Shown: positions 1 through 9,401, counted from the stretch's first letter. The stretch: DNA of 33,139 bases from Streptomyces sp. CC53 (GCF_001865245.1 NZ_MKXB01000150.1:45378-78516); one strand, 5' to 3'. Notes: a model not told the origin generated them from the letters alone. A program made the numbers and translations.

Positions 1-1111
<1,111 letters not shown>

Positions 1112-1636
1112 TCAGGCCGACCGGTCGAGCGCCCGCAGGGAGCGGTCCGTGATGGAGCGGGCGCCGCGCCCTATGGCGATCGTGCCGGACTGGACGAGCT
1201 CCTTGATGCCGAACTGCTCCAGCATCTTCAGCATGGCTTCGAGCTTGTCACTCGATCCGGTGGCCTCGATGGTGACGGCCTCCGGGGAGACGTCGACGGT
1301 CTTGGCGCGGAACAGCTGGACGATCTCGACGATCTGGGAGCGGGTCTCGTTGTCGGCGCGGACCTTCACCAGGACGAGCTCGCGCTGGATCGCGGCGCCG
1401 GGCTCGAGTTCGACGATCTTCAGGACGTTGACCAGCTTGTTGAGCTGCTTGGTCACCTGCTCCAGCGGCAGGTCCTCCACATTGACCACGATGGTGATCC
1501 GGGAGATGTCGGGGTGCTCGGTGACGCCGACGGCGAGCGAGTCGATGTTGAAGCCGCGGCGGGAGAACAGGGCGGCGATCCGGGCGAGGATGCCGGGGGT
1601 GTTCTCCACCAGGACGGAGAGCGTGTGCTTGGACAT
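1112..1636 (-). CDS. ilvN: Acetolactate synthase small (regulatory) subunit
   Basis: IlvN is the regulatory subunit of acetohydroxyacid synthase. It binds valine and stimulates and feedback-inhibits the catalytic subunit IlvB. The 174 residues are the normal length. The N-terminal ACT domain is plain (TLSVLVENTPGILARIAALF at residues 5-24, then GFNIDSLAVG), followed by a second ACT-like C-terminal half with LVLVKVRAD and EATGSSDKLEAML. The ATG at 1636 lies 21 nt after the ilvB stop. The ribosome binding site is weak (a GAGAGAG run rather far upstream), so coupling to ilvB translation is likely. Regulation is expected to be shared with ilvB through the attenuator at 3606-3722. Identification is secure. 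Confidence 0.97.
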   Translation of the reverse strand: MSKHTLSVLVENTPGILARIAALFSRRGFNIDSLAVGVTEHPDISRITIVVNVEDLPLEQVTKQLNKLVNVLKIVELEPGAAIQRELVLVKVRADNETRSQIVEIVQLFRAKTVDVSPEAVTIEATGSSDKLEAMLKMLEQFGIKELVQSGTIAIGRGARSITDRSLRALDRSA

Positions 1637-1657
1637 GTTCGGGAACTCGGCTCTCTC

Positions 1658-3520
1658 TCAGTCGTCTTCGCTGTCGCCGAAGTCGGGGCGGACGTCGCGG
1701 GCGGCCATGATCTCGTCGTTGGAGGTGCCGGCGGCGACCATCGGCCACACCATGGCGTCCTCGTGGACGATGAAGTCGACGACCACGGGCCGGTCGTTGA
1801 TGGCGTTGGCCTCCGCGATGACCTTGTCCAGGTCCTCGGGGTTCTCGCAGCGCATCGCGACGCAGCCCATGGCCTCGGACAGCTTCACGAAGTCCGGGAT
1901 GCGGGTGCCGGCGCTCGGCTCCTTGCCGGTGGCCTCGGGGCCCGAGTGCAGCACGGTGTTGGAGTAGCGCTGGTTGTAGAAGAGGGTCTGCCACTGGCGG
2001 ACCATCCCGAGGGCGCCGTTGTTGATGATGGCGACCTTGATGGGGATGTTGTTGAGTGCGCAGGTGACCAGCTCCTGGTTGGTCATCTGGAAGCAGCCGT
2101 CGCCGTCGATGGCCCAGACCGTGCGGTCGGGCACGCCGGCCTTGGCGCCCATGGCGGCCGGGACGGCGTAGCCCATGGTTCCGGCGCCGCCGGAGTTGAG
2201 CCAGGTGGCCGGCTTGTCGTAGTCGATGTAGTGGGCAGCCCACATCTGGTGCTGGCCGACACCCGCGGCGAAGACCGTCCCCTCGGGGGCGAGTTGGCCG
2301 ATGCGCTGGATGACCTGCTGCGGGGCGAGGGAGCCGTTCGCGGGCTGGTCGTAACCCAGGGGGTAGGTCTCCCGCCAGCGGTTGAGGTCCTTCCACCAGG
2401 CGGTGTAGTCGCCCTTGCTGCCGGCGGTGTGCTCGGCCTGGACCGCCTGGACCAGGTCGGCGATGACCTCGCGGGCGTCACCGACGATCGGCACGTCCGC
2501 GGCGCGGTTCTTGCCGATCTCGGCCGGGTCGATGTCGGCGTGGACGATCTTCGCGTAGGGCGCGAAGCTGTCGAGCTTGCCGGTGACGCGGTCGTCGAAG
2601 CGGGCGCCGAGGGCGACGATCAGGTCGGCCTTCTGCAGGGCCGTGACCGCGGTGACGGCACCGTGCATGCCGGGCATGCCGACGTGCAGCGGGTGCGTGT
2701 CGGGGAAGGCGCCGAGCGCCATCAGGGTGGTGGTGACCGGGGCGCCGGTGAGCTCGGCCAGGACCTTCAGCTCGGCGGTGGCGCCGGCCTTGATGACGCC
2801 GCCGCCGACGTACAGGACGGGGCGCTTGGCCTCGGTGATCAGCCGGGCGGCCTCGCGGATCTGCTTGGCGTGCGGCTTGGTGACCGGGCGGTAGCCGGGC
2901 AGGTCGGTCTGCGGCGGCCAGGTGAAGGTGGTCTTCGCCTGGAGGGCGTCCTTGGAGATGTCGACCAGGACCGGGCCGGGGCGGCCGGTGGAGGCGATGT
3001 GGAACGCCTCGGCGATGGTCCGCGGGATGTCGTCGGCGTTGGTGACCAGGAAGTTGTGCTTGGTGATCGGCATGGTGATGCCGCAGATGTCCGCCTCCTG
3101 GAAGGCGTCGGTGCCGATCGCCTTGGAGGAGACCTGGCCGGTGATCGCGACGAGCGGGACGGAGTCCATGTGGGCGTCGGCGATCGGGGTGACCAGGTTG
3201 GTGGCGCCGGGGCCCGAGGTGGCCATGCAGACGCCGACCTTGCCGGTGGCCTGGGCGTAGCCGGTGGCGGCGTGGCCGGCGCCCTGCTCGTGACGGACCA
3301 GGACGTGGCGGACCCGGGTCGAGTCCATCATAGGGTCGTACGCGGGCAGGATGGCCCCACCGGGAATGCCGAATACCGTCTCGGCGCCGACTTCCTCAAG
3401 AGAGCGGATCAGGGACTGGGCGCCCGTGACGTGCTCAACGGTGGCGGAAGCCTGCGGTCCGCCGCTGCGGGGCCGCGGCTGGGGGTGGTGGGCCCCGGTG
3501 GCCTGCTCGGTCATCGGCAT
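1658..3520 (-). CDS. ilvB: Acetolactate synthase large (catalytic) subunit
   Basis: IlvB is the thiamine-diphosphate and FAD enzyme that condenses two pyruvates, or pyruvate with 2-oxobutyrate, in the first committed step of branched-chain amino acid synthesis. The 620-residue frame shows the N-terminal ThDP-activating glutamate in [12 protein letters not shown], the central FAD-binding region, and the C-terminal ThDP/Mg motif [12 protein letters not shown]...NN. An extra proline-rich N-terminal tail of about 30 residues precedes the TPP domain, as in other actinobacterial IlvB. Two starts compete: ATG 3520 (MPMTEQ) and ATG 3514 (MTEQ). The purine run GAGAAG is only 3 nt from the first but 9 nt from the second, so 3514 may be the true start. 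The gene follows a 13-residue leader peptide and terminator, pointing to attenuation control. Confidence 0.97.
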   Translation of the reverse strand: MPMTEQATGAHHPQPRPRSGGPQASATVEHVTGAQSLIRSLEEVGAETVFGIPGGAILPAYDPMMDSTRVRHVLVRHEQGAGHAATGYAQATGKVGVCMATSGPGATNLVTPIADAHMDSVPLVAITGQVSSKAIGTDAFQEADICGITMPITKHNFLVTNADDIPRTIAEAFHIASTGRPGPVLVDISKDALQAKTTFTWPPQTDLPGYRPVTKPHAKQIREAARLITEAKRPVLYVGGGVIKAGATAELKVLAELTGAPVTTTLMALGAFPDTHPLHVGMPGMHGAVTAVTALQKADLIVALGARFDDRVTGKLDSFAPYAKIVHADIDPAEIGKNRAADVPIVGDAREVIADLVQAVQAEHTAGSKGDYTAWWKDLNRWRETYPLGYDQPANGSLAPQQVIQRIGQLAPEGTVFAAGVGQHQMWAAHYIDYDKPATWLNSGGAGTMGYAVPAAMGAKAGVPDRTVWAIDGDGCFQMTNQELVTCALNNIPIKVAIINNGALGMVRQWQTLFYNQRYSNTVLHSGPEATGKEPSAGTRIPDFVKLSEAMGCVAMRCENPEDLDKVIAEANAINDRPVVVDFIVHEDAMVWPMVAAGTSNDEIMAARDVRPDFGDSEDD

Positions 3521-3605
3521 TCTCTTCTCGAAGCTGAGGGTTGGGCGAGAGTTTCAGCGGGTCTGTCAGTGTCTGTCAGCGTCTGCCCGGAGGCACCGGT
3601 GCAAC

Positions 3606-3639
3606 AAAAAACCCCTCGTGCCGTGAGGCAAGCGAGGGG
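3606..3639 (-). terminator. Attenuator terminator of the ilvBNC leader
   Basis: Read on the minus strand, CCCCTCG (3639-3633) pairs with CGAGGGG (3618-3612). Inside that, TGCC pairs with GGCA around a TCAC loop, leaving only a 2-nt bulge. Six T residues follow directly (3611-3606). This is a textbook intrinsic terminator. It lies between the leader peptide stop (3681) and the ilvB start, so it can only stop transcription before ilvB. That placement identifies it as an attenuator rather than an end-of-operon signal. Confidence 0.9.
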
Positions 3640-3680
3640 AGCGCGCCGGTGTGGGTCCGCAGGGCCATGTCGGGACCTGC

Positions 3681-3722
3681 TCAGCCGACGCGCTTTCCAA
3701 GTACGAGAATTCGGGTGCGCAT
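3681..3722 (-). CDS. ilvB leader peptide (13 residues, MRTRILVLGKRVG)
   Basis: The ATG at 3722 opens a 13-codon frame ending at TGA 3683-3681, preceded by GGAGGG (3736-3731) with an 8-nt spacer, the best ribosome binding site nearby. Residues 5-8 are Ile-Leu-Val-Leu and a further Val is residue 12, so the ribosome reads the three branched-chain amino acids just before the RNA switch. Ribosome stalling here when charged tRNAs are scarce would favour an antiterminated RNA. Two short hairpins downstream share one base and so exclude each other: GTCGG (3689-3685) with CCGAC (3673-3669), and GGTCC (3677-3673) with GGACC (3658-3654). Attenuation of ilvBNC by a leader peptide is known in Corynebacterium; the exact switch drawn here is inference. 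Confidence 0.88.
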   Translation of the reverse strand: MRTRILVLGKRVG

Positions 3723-3729
3723 GGCATTG

Positions 3730-3759
3730 ACCCTCCACCCGGCGCACCGTCAGTGTCAA
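3730..3759 (-). promoter_or_regulatory. Possible ilvB leader promoter (consensus -35)
   Basis: A perfect TTGACA lies at 3759-3754 on the minus strand, overlapping the stop codon of the upstream GGDEF/EAL gene. An 18-nt spacer leads to GAGGGT (3735-3730), a poor -10 that also overlaps the leader ribosome binding site. If used, transcription would begin near the leader ATG itself. The good -35 with a poor -10 makes this tentative; the operon could instead be read from further upstream. Confidence 0.3.
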
Positions 3760-6737
3760 GTGGGTGGGACACGCGTCTCATTATGTGAGCGCATCGGGGG
3801 AAGGACGGCGCCACCGTGGCCGCCTGCGCAGCCGCTGCGGCCTTCCGGGGGCCCGCCGGCGGCCGCGCCGCCGGGACCGCCGCTGAAGACGGGCAGCGGC
3901 CTCACGCCGCCTCCTGCCGCCCTGCCGGGGCCACGCGCCGCACCTCCACCGGGCAGGGTGCCCGGGAGCGGGAATCCGCCCCTGTTCAGGGCCCGGCGCA
4001 GCCGGTGCTCGTCGAGCGGGCCGCTGAAGGCCATGCCCTGGGCGTGGGTGCAGCCCATGACACGCAGCGCGAGGACCTGCTCGGGGACGTCGGCACCGTC
4101 GACCACGGCCTGCAGCCCGAGGTCGCGGGCGATCCTCAGCAGACCGCCGGTGATCGTGTGGAGCCGGGTGGACTCGACGATGCCCTCGACGAGGCCGCGG
4201 TCGAACTTCAGTATGTCGGCCGGGAGCCGGCGCAGGGCGGCGACCGCTCCGTATCCCCCGCCGAATCCGTCGAGGGCGATGCGCACGCCCATGCGACGCA
4301 GGGCGGTGACGCGCTGCTCCAGTTCGTCGAAGGGGATGCGCGGGTCGCTGTCGGAGACCTCCAGGACGAGCTCCGCCGGGGGCAGGCCGTAGCGGCCGAG
4401 CAGCGCCTCGACGGTGGCCGGCGGCAGGGACCGGTCGAGCAGCCGCCGGGCGGGAACCCGCACGAACACGGGGACCCGGTGGCCGGCGCGGTGCCGGTCG
4501 GCGGCCTGCTCCACGGCCTTCTCCAGCATCCAGCGGCCGAGCTCCGCGGCCCGCTCGCCGCCGTCGTCGGTGACGCGGAGGAACTCGGCGGGCGTGAAGA
4601 GGAGACCCTGGGCGGAGCGCCACCGGGGCTGGGCGGCGACGGCGGCCACGCGGCCGGTGGCCAGGTCGACGACGGGCTGGTGCAGCAGGGCGAACGCCCC
4701 GTCGTGCAGGGCGCTGCGGAGCCGGCCCTGCAGTTCGGTGCGGCGGACGGCCTCGGCCTGCATCTGCGGGGCGTACATCTCCACCCGGTTCTTGCCGCCG
4801 GCCTTGGCGCGGTACATGGCGAGGTCGGCGTTGCGCAGCAGGTCCCCGGCACTGATGCCGGGCTCCGCGAAGGCGACGCCGATGGACGCGGCGACCCGGA
4901 CCTCGGCACCCTCGATGTCGTAGGGGCGGGACAGGGTGAGGCGCAGCCGGTCGGCGATCTCGTGGACCTGGAACTCGCGGGCGGCCGGGTCCTGACCGCC
5001 GTCTCCGGCGATCAGGGCGGCGAACTCGTCGCCGCCGAGGCGGGCGGCGGTGTCCCCGGCCCGCACGGACTCCTGGAGGCGCCGGGCGGCCTGGACGAGC
5101 AGTTCGTCGCCGGCCTGGTGGCCGAGGCAGTCGTTGACGCCCTTGAACCCGTCGAGGTCGATGAAGAGCACGGCGGTGCCGGAGTCGCCGGCGCGGCGGC
5201 CGCCGAGGGCCTGGCGGACGCGCTGGGTGAACAGGGCGCGGTTGGGCAGGTCCGTGAGCGGGTCGTGCTCGGCGTTGTGCTGGAGCTGCGCCTGGAGGCG
5301 GACCCGCTCGGTGACGTCCCGGCTGTTGAAGATCAGCCCGCCCTGGTGCCGGTTGACCGTGGACTCGACGTGGAGCCAGTCGCCGGTCCCTGACCGGAAG
5401 CGGCACTCGATGCGGGTGGTGGGCTCCTCCGCGGGCGGGCCGGCCAGGAAGCGGCGCACCTCGTGGACGACGGCCCCCAGGTCGTCGGGATGGATCAGGG
5501 CGGCGAGCTCGGTGCCGACGAGGTCGTCGGCGTCCCGCCCGTACACGCCGGTCGCGGCGGGGCTGACGTAGTGCAGGACGCCGCTGGGGGCGGCGATCAT
5601 GATGACGTCGCTCGAACTCTGCACCAGGGACCTGAAGTGGCTTTCCTTCTGGGCCAGTTCCTGGGTGAGGGTGATGTTGTCGAGCAGCATGATGCCCTGC
5701 CGGACGACGAGGGCGAGGACCACGGCACAGCCCGTGAAGACGACGACGCGGTCCACTCGGCGGCCCTCGATGACGCTGTACAGGATGCTGAGGGTGCAGA
5801 CCGCGGCCGCCAGGTAGGGGGTGAGGGCGGCGAGCGATCCGGCGATGGGCCTGCTGGAGGGGCGGGGAGCCCCCCGGGGCGGCGCGGGGGCCTCGGTGGC
5901 GCGGCGCACACCCCAGGGTGCGTAGGCCAGGAGCAGCGAGCCCGCGAACCACCCGGCGTCCAGGAGCTGACCTGACCGGTAGGTGTCGCGCAGCAGGGGG
6001 GAGGTGAACAGGGCGTCGCACAGCACGGTCAGGGCGAGCGCGGCGATGGCCGTGTGGACGGCCGAGCGGTTGCCCTTGGAGCGCCGGAAGTGCAGCGCGA
6101 GGACCATGCTGACAAGCACGATGTCGAGCAGCGGGTAGGCCAGGGACAGTGCGGCGCGGGCGACGCTCTCGCCCCGGAAGGTCGCGGTGTGCGCGAGGGC
6201 GAGGCTCCAGGAGAGGGTGAGGAGCGAGCCCGCGAGGAGCCAGGAGTCGAGGGCGAGGCAGACCCATCCGGCGCGGGTGACCGGGCGCTTGGCGAGGACG
6301 AGCAGCCCGACGATCGCGGGTGGCGCGAACAGCAGGAAGAACACGTCGGCGAGGGACGGGCTGGGCACCGGCCGGTCCTGCACGACCTCGTAGTACCCCC
6401 AGACGGCGTTGCCGGCGGCCGCCATAGCGGAGGAGAAGGCGAACAGCAGCCAGGCGGGCCGCATGCGGCGGCCGTGCGCCCGCGCGTAGAGGAAGCAGGA
6501 GACGGAGGCGGCCAGCGCGGCGGCGCTCAGCCCGAAGTCCCCCATAATGAGCGCGAGTTCCCTGGAGCCCCAACCGAGCAGCGCACCGAGCGCGTAACCG
6601 CCGCAGGCCAGGGCGAGGAGCAGCGGGGCGGCCGTTCCGCCGGCACCTCCGGGCGGCGATCCGGCGCTTCCGCCGCCGCCGGGCCCGCCCGCCCCGGGCA
6701 GGGACCGGGGGTCGATGAGCATGCCCGGGGCGCTCAT
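3756..6737 (-). CDS. Membrane PAS-GGDEF-EAL protein, degenerate EAL (likely diguanylate cyclase)
   Basis: Probable c-di-GMP signalling protein of about 993 residues. After a Gly/Pro-rich N-terminus come about ten hydrophobic helices (roughly residues 35-350), a PAS domain (360-480, from KESHFRSLVQSSSDVIMI), a GGDEF domain with intact LGGDEF near 566 and an intact inhibitory RxxD site (RAGD, five residues before it), then an EAL-like domain (664-918). The EAL domain is damaged: EALxRW reads AAQPRW, the metal motif DDFGTGYS reads DGFGGGYG, the NxS/NxR position reads VRVPARR and EGVE reads DGADVP. I infer cyclase activity without phosphodiesterase activity. An in-frame GTG at 6941 would add 68 residues, but that stretch is poor in G/C third positions and has no ribosome site; ATG 6737 follows GGGGG by 8 nt. 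It ends 33 nt before the ilvB leader peptide. Confidence 0.9.
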   Translation of the reverse strand: MSAPGMLIDPRSLPGAGGPGGGGSAGSPPGGAGGTAAPLLLALACGGYALGALLGWGSRELALIMGDFGLSAAALAASVSCFLYARAHGRRMRPAWLLFAFSSAMAAAGNAVWGYYEVVQDRPVPSPSLADVFFLLFAPPAIVGLLVLAKRPVTRAGWVCLALDSWLLAGSLLTLSWSLALAHTATFRGESVARAALSLAYPLLDIVLVSMVLALHFRRSKGNRSAVHTAIAALALTVLCDALFTSPLLRDTYRSGQLLDAGWFAGSLLLAYAPWGVRRATEAPAPPRGAPRPSSRPIAGSLAALTPYLAAAVCTLSILYSVIEGRRVDRVVVFTGCAVVLALVVRQGIMLLDNITLTQELAQKESHFRSLVQSSSDVIMIAAPSGVLHYVSPAATGVYGRDADDLVGTELAALIHPDDLGAVVHEVRRFLAGPPAEEPTTRIECRFRSGTGDWLHVESTVNRHQGGLIFNSRDVTERVRLQAQLQHNAEHDPLTDLPNRALFTQRVRQALGGRRAGDSGTAVLFIDLDGFKGVNDCLGHQAGDELLVQAARRLQESVRAGDTAARLGGDEFAALIAGDGGQDPAAREFQVHEIADRLRLTLSRPYDIEGAEVRVAASIGVAFAEPGISAGDLLRNADLAMYRAKAGGKNRVEMYAPQMQAEAVRRTELQGRLRSALHDGAFALLHQPVVDLATGRVAAVAAQPRWRSAQGLLFTPAEFLRVTDDGGERAAELGRWMLEKAVEQAADRHRAGHRVPVFVRVPARRLLDRSLPPATVEALLGRYGLPPAELVLEVSDSDPRIPFDELEQRVTALRRMGVRIALDGFGGGYGAVAALRRLPADILKFDRGLVEGIVESTRLHTITGGLLRIARDLGLQAVVDGADVPEQVLALRVMGCTHAQGMAFSGPLDEHRLRRALNRGGFPLPGTLPGGGAARGPGRAAGGGVRPLPVFSGGPGGAAAGGPPEGRSGCAGGHGGAVLPPMRSHNETRVPPT

Positions 6738-7045
6738 CGGAAGACCCCCGACTGATCCGCCCCGGCGACTCCGCACCTGCGGTTGTCCTGCCGCTGCGCA
6801 TCCGTGCTGCGTCGACCGCGCATCATCTGTCGCCCCCCTTGCGTTCCGATCAGCCATCTCGTCGGCAATCACGTCGTCCCCGGCGCTGCTTGCCGCCTTC
6901 CGACGTGCCCCCAAGATGCGACGATACACCAGGTTCGTCACTCAGGGACAGGGGATGTGTACAGTCCGTAGCGATCAAGCTTCTTATAGGCACACAGGGC
7001 GCACATATCACTCCCGAGCGTATAAGCCACGGGAGCCCTCCCGCA

Positions 7046-7071
7046 GGCATCGGCCGAAGGCATGCGCCGAA
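7046..7071. repeat. Tandem 13-bp direct repeat
   Basis: GGCATCGGCCGAA (7046-7058) is followed immediately by GGCATGCGCCGAA (7059-7071), differing at two positions. It sits in noncoding DNA between the dehydrogenase stop and the GGDEF/EAL gene. Adjacent direct repeats of this size can be regulator binding sites, but nothing here names the protein. Confidence 0.5.
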
Positions 7072-7079
7072 GTCACCCC

Positions 7080-7100
7080 GCCCCGGTACGTGCCCGGGGC
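7080..7100 (-). terminator. Terminator-like hairpin after the 2-hydroxyacid dehydrogenase gene
   Basis: GCCCCGG (7080-7086) and CCGGGGC (7094-7100) form a perfect 7-bp stem with a 7-nt loop, 16 nt past the dehydrogenase stop. There is no T run; such hairpins without U tails are common after actinomycete genes. Confidence 0.5.
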
Positions 7101-7116
7101 AGGGCCCACGCGCGCG

Positions 7117-8064
7117 CTACGTGGTGAGGACGGCGTTCCGGAGCTCCTCACCGGCTGCGAAGCGGCCCACCTGATCCGCGATCAGCCGCTTGGCGCGGGG
7201 CATGAACGCGGAGGTGGATCCACCGACATGAGGGCTGATCAGCACGCCGGGGGCGTGCCACAGGGGGTGCCCGGCGGGGAGCGGTTCGGGGTCGGTGACG
7301 TCCAGGGCTGCCGTGATGCGGCGGCTCTCCACCGCGGCGAGCAGCGCCTTGGTGTCGACGACCGGACCGCGGGCGACGTTCACCAGCAGCGCACCGTCCT
7401 TCATCCGGGCGAGGAACGCGGCGTCCACGAGATGGTGGGTGTCGGAGGTCAACGGCGTGGAGAGGATCACCACGTCCGCCTCCGGGAGGAGCGCGGGCAG
7501 ATCCCCGAGTGCGTGCACGGGCCCGCGCTCGGCGGTGCGCGCGGAGCGCGCGACGCGCATGATCCGGGCGCACTCGAAGGGCGCGAGCCGGTCCTCGATG
7601 GCGGCGCCGATCGAGCCGTACCCCACGATCAGCACGGATCTGTCGGCGAGCGCCGGGTAGAAGCCGGCCCGCCACTCCTCGCGCTCCTGGCCGCGGACGA
7701 AGCCGGGGATGCCCCGCAGCGAGGCGAGGACCAGGCCGAGGGTGAGCTCGGCGGTACTGGCCTCGTGGACGCCCCGGGCGTTGCACAGGGTCACACCCGG
7801 CGGCACGTCCCCGAGGCCGGGCGTGACGTGGTCGACGCCCGCCGAGAGGGTCTGGACGACCCGCAGCGACGTCATGGCGGCGAGCGGCCGTATCGCCGTC
7901 TCCATGCCCTTCATGTACGGGACGACGTAGAAGGCGCAGTCGGCGGGGTCGGCCGGGAAGTCGGGCCCGCCGTCCCAGAAGCGGTAGGTCAGCCCGGCCG
8001 GGGAGGCCGCGGGCAGCCCGTCGATCTCGTCGGCCGCGATCGGCAGCCACACATCAGTAGTCAT
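7117..8064 (-). CDS. D-isomer-specific 2-hydroxyacid dehydrogenase
   Basis: A 315-residue NAD(P)-dependent enzyme of the family that interconverts 2-oxoacids and D-2-hydroxyacids (glyoxylate/hydroxypyruvate reductase-like). The Rossmann motif is VGYGSIG. The catalytic arginine lies in NVARGP, the glutamate in TDPEPLPAGHPLW and the histidine in SPHVGGST. After the second beta strand the sequence is RVARSAR with no acidic residue, which in this family suggests NADP(H) rather than NAD(H). The substrate is unknown. ATG 8064 has no ribosome binding site, but TAGCCT lies 7 nt before it (8077-8072), which suggests a leaderless mRNA. The gene diverges from an aldo/keto reductase at 8140; both are oxidoreductases, but no common pathway is evident. 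Confidence 0.92.
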   Translation of the reverse strand: MTTDVWLPIAADEIDGLPAASPAGLTYRFWDGGPDFPADPADCAFYVVPYMKGMETAIRPLAAMTSLRVVQTLSAGVDHVTPGLGDVPPGVTLCNARGVHEASTAELTLGLVLASLRGIPGFVRGQEREEWRAGFYPALADRSVLIVGYGSIGAAIEDRLAPFECARIMRVARSARTAERGPVHALGDLPALLPEADVVILSTPLTSDTHHLVDAAFLARMKDGALLVNVARGPVVDTKALLAAVESRRITAALDVTDPEPLPAGHPLWHAPGVLISPHVGGSTSAFMPRAKRLIADQVGRFAAGEELRNAVLTT

Positions 8065-8139
8065 GCCCAGGAGGCTAGGCGAAGACGCCGGTCCGCCATT
8101 GGTTAGTTTGGGGTGCGCTGCACAGGGAGGTACGGGGAG
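8065..8139. promoter_or_regulatory. Divergent promoter region, dehydrogenase / aldo-keto reductase
   Basis: These 75 bp separate the two divergent starts. On the minus strand TAGCCT (8077-8072) fits a -10 hexamer placed for transcription starting at or next to the ATG. On the plus strand the ribosome binding site GGGAGG (8125-8130) serves the reductase. A relatively A/T-rich core (8094-8110) probably holds its promoter, but no clear hexamer pair is seen. Confidence 0.4.
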
Positions 8140-9147
8140 TTGGAGCGCAGGACACTCGGTGCGACCGGGCTGGACGTGGGGGCGGTCGGCCTCGGCTGCA
8201 TGCCGATGAGCTGGGCCTACAGCGCTTCCCAGCGGCGCGGTGACCGCTCGCTGCGGGCCGTGCACGCGGCGCTCGACGCCGGGGTGAGCCTGTTGGACAC
8301 GGCCGACATGTACGGCCCGTACACGAACGAGCTGCTGCTGGGCCGGGTGCTGAGGGAGCGCCGGGCGGAGGCGTTCGTCTCGACGAAGTGCGGTCTCGTG
8401 GTCGGCGACGGCCACATCGTGGCGAACGGCCGGCCTGCGTACGTGCGGAGGGCGTGCGACGCCTCGCTTCGGCGCCTGCAGACGGACGCCATCGACCTCT
8501 ACCAACTGCACCGGGCGGATCCGAAGATCCCGGTGGAGGAGACCTGGGGGGCGATGGCGGAACTGGTCACGGCGGGCAAGGTGCGGGCGCTCGGCCTGTG
8601 CGCCGTGGGCGTGCGGGGCGGGCGCCGGGGCCCGCACGACCTGTACGACGGAACGATCCGGCAGTTGGAACGCGTCCAGCAGGTCTTCCCGGTGGCGGCG
8701 GTGCAGGCGGAGCTGTCGCTGTGGTCCCGCGAGGCGCTGGCCCGGCTGCTGCCGTGGTGCGCGGCGCGGGGTGTCGGCTTCCTCGCGGCGATGCCCCTGG
8801 GGAACGGGTTCCTGACGGGCACGCTGACGCCGGGCGGCGGCTTCGAGCCCGAGGACATGCGGGCGCGGCACCCGCGGTTCACGGCGGAGATGATGGCCGC
8901 GAACCAGCCGTTGGTGGCGGGGCTGCGGCGGGTGGCGGAGCGCCACGGGGGCGCGGACGCGGGCGTCACCCCGGCGCAGGTGGCCCTGGCGTGGGTGCTG
9001 TCCGCGGGGCGCCACGTGGTGCCCGTCCCGGGCACGAAGCGGGCCGAGTGGGCGGTGCAGAACGCGGGCGCGGCGGCCCTGCGCCTGACCGCCGGCGACC
9101 TGGCGGAACTGGCGGGCCTTCCGCCCGCCCTCGACTCCTGGGACTGA
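8140..9147 (+). CDS. Aldo/keto reductase
   Basis: A 335-residue NADPH-dependent oxidoreductase of the AKR superfamily with a (beta/alpha)8 barrel. The catalytic tetrad is visible: Asp and Tyr in DTADMYG, Lys in STKCG and His in LYQLHRAD. The C-terminal part carries PVPGTKRAEWAVQNAGA, the usual cofactor-binding segment. I place the start at TTG 8140 (MERRTLGATGLDVG) because GGGAGG stands 9 nt upstream and the family normally begins within a few residues of RTLG; a GTG at 8113 would add nine unlikely residues. The sequence resembles the AKR groups annotated as pyridoxal reductase or general stress aldehyde reductases, but the substrate cannot be read from motifs. It is transcribed away from the 2-hydroxyacid dehydrogenase. 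Confidence 0.93.
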   Translation: MERRTLGATGLDVGAVGLGCMPMSWAYSASQRRGDRSLRAVHAALDAGVSLLDTADMYGPYTNELLLGRVLRERRAEAFVSTKCGLVVGDGHIVANGRPAYVRRACDASLRRLQTDAIDLYQLHRADPKIPVEETWGAMAELVTAGKVRALGLCAVGVRGGRRGPHDLYDGTIRQLERVQQVFPVAAVQAELSLWSREALARLLPWCAARGVGFLAAMPLGNGFLTGTLTPGGGFEPEDMRARHPRFTAEMMAANQPLVAGLRRVAERHGGADAGVTPAQVALAWVLSAGRHVVPVPGTKRAEWAVQNAGAAALRLTAGDLAELAGLPPALDSWD

Positions 9148-9401
9148 ACCGGCGGCGGGCGCTTGGCACCGGACGGGCAGAGGGCCGTGGGCGAGGGCGA
9201 CGAGGACGTCGGTGGGCGGGCGCCCGGCCGCCGGACGGGTAGAGGACCGGCGTCGCGCCGCCGGGCGGGCAGGCGACCGGCGGCGGGCCCACTCACGGGG
9301 TCGGAGGGTGCCGACATACAGGTGGCGAAGGGCGGCGGCCGGCCCGGGGGCCTAGGCTGGGCATGCTGCTCGCGACACCGCTGGGGGAAGGAATCCCACC
9401 C
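9148..9401. other. Intergenic region with degenerate repeats and a -10 element
   Basis: No gene is supported. Between 9165 and 9290 a loose motif recurs about three times (GGACGGGCAGAGG, GGACGGGTAGAGG, then GGGCGGGCAGGCG), spaced irregularly. TAGGCT at 9353-9358 fits a -10 hexamer. Transcription from about 9365 would give a short leader ahead of the GTG at 9402, which argues against the earlier in-frame ATG at 9363. Confidence 0.4.

Larger units (their letters stand above)
6738..7116. other. Intergenic region upstream of the GGDEF/EAL gene
   Basis: No gene is convincing in these 379 bases. The part at 6780-7030 is distinctly richer in A/T than its surroundings and probably holds the promoter of the GGDEF/EAL gene. 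On the minus strand TATAAG (about 6984-6989) has GTGATA 17 nt upstream, a weak promoter match. A hairpin CGGGAG-CC-CTCCCG lies at 7030-7043. The repeat and the terminator-like hairpin nearer 7117 are listed separately. Confidence 0.45.

Noticed and set aside
1514..3730. A 738-codon plus-strand frame opposite ilvB.
   Set aside because: Antisense shadow of ilvB rich in Gly, Asp and Val; ilvB motifs are unmistakable on the minus strand.
6738..6941. An N-terminal extension of 68 codons for the GGDEF/EAL protein starting at GTG 6941.
   Set aside because: About a third of its codons end in A or T, unlike the gene proper, and no ribosome binding site precedes 6941, whereas 6737 has one. It cannot be excluded completely.
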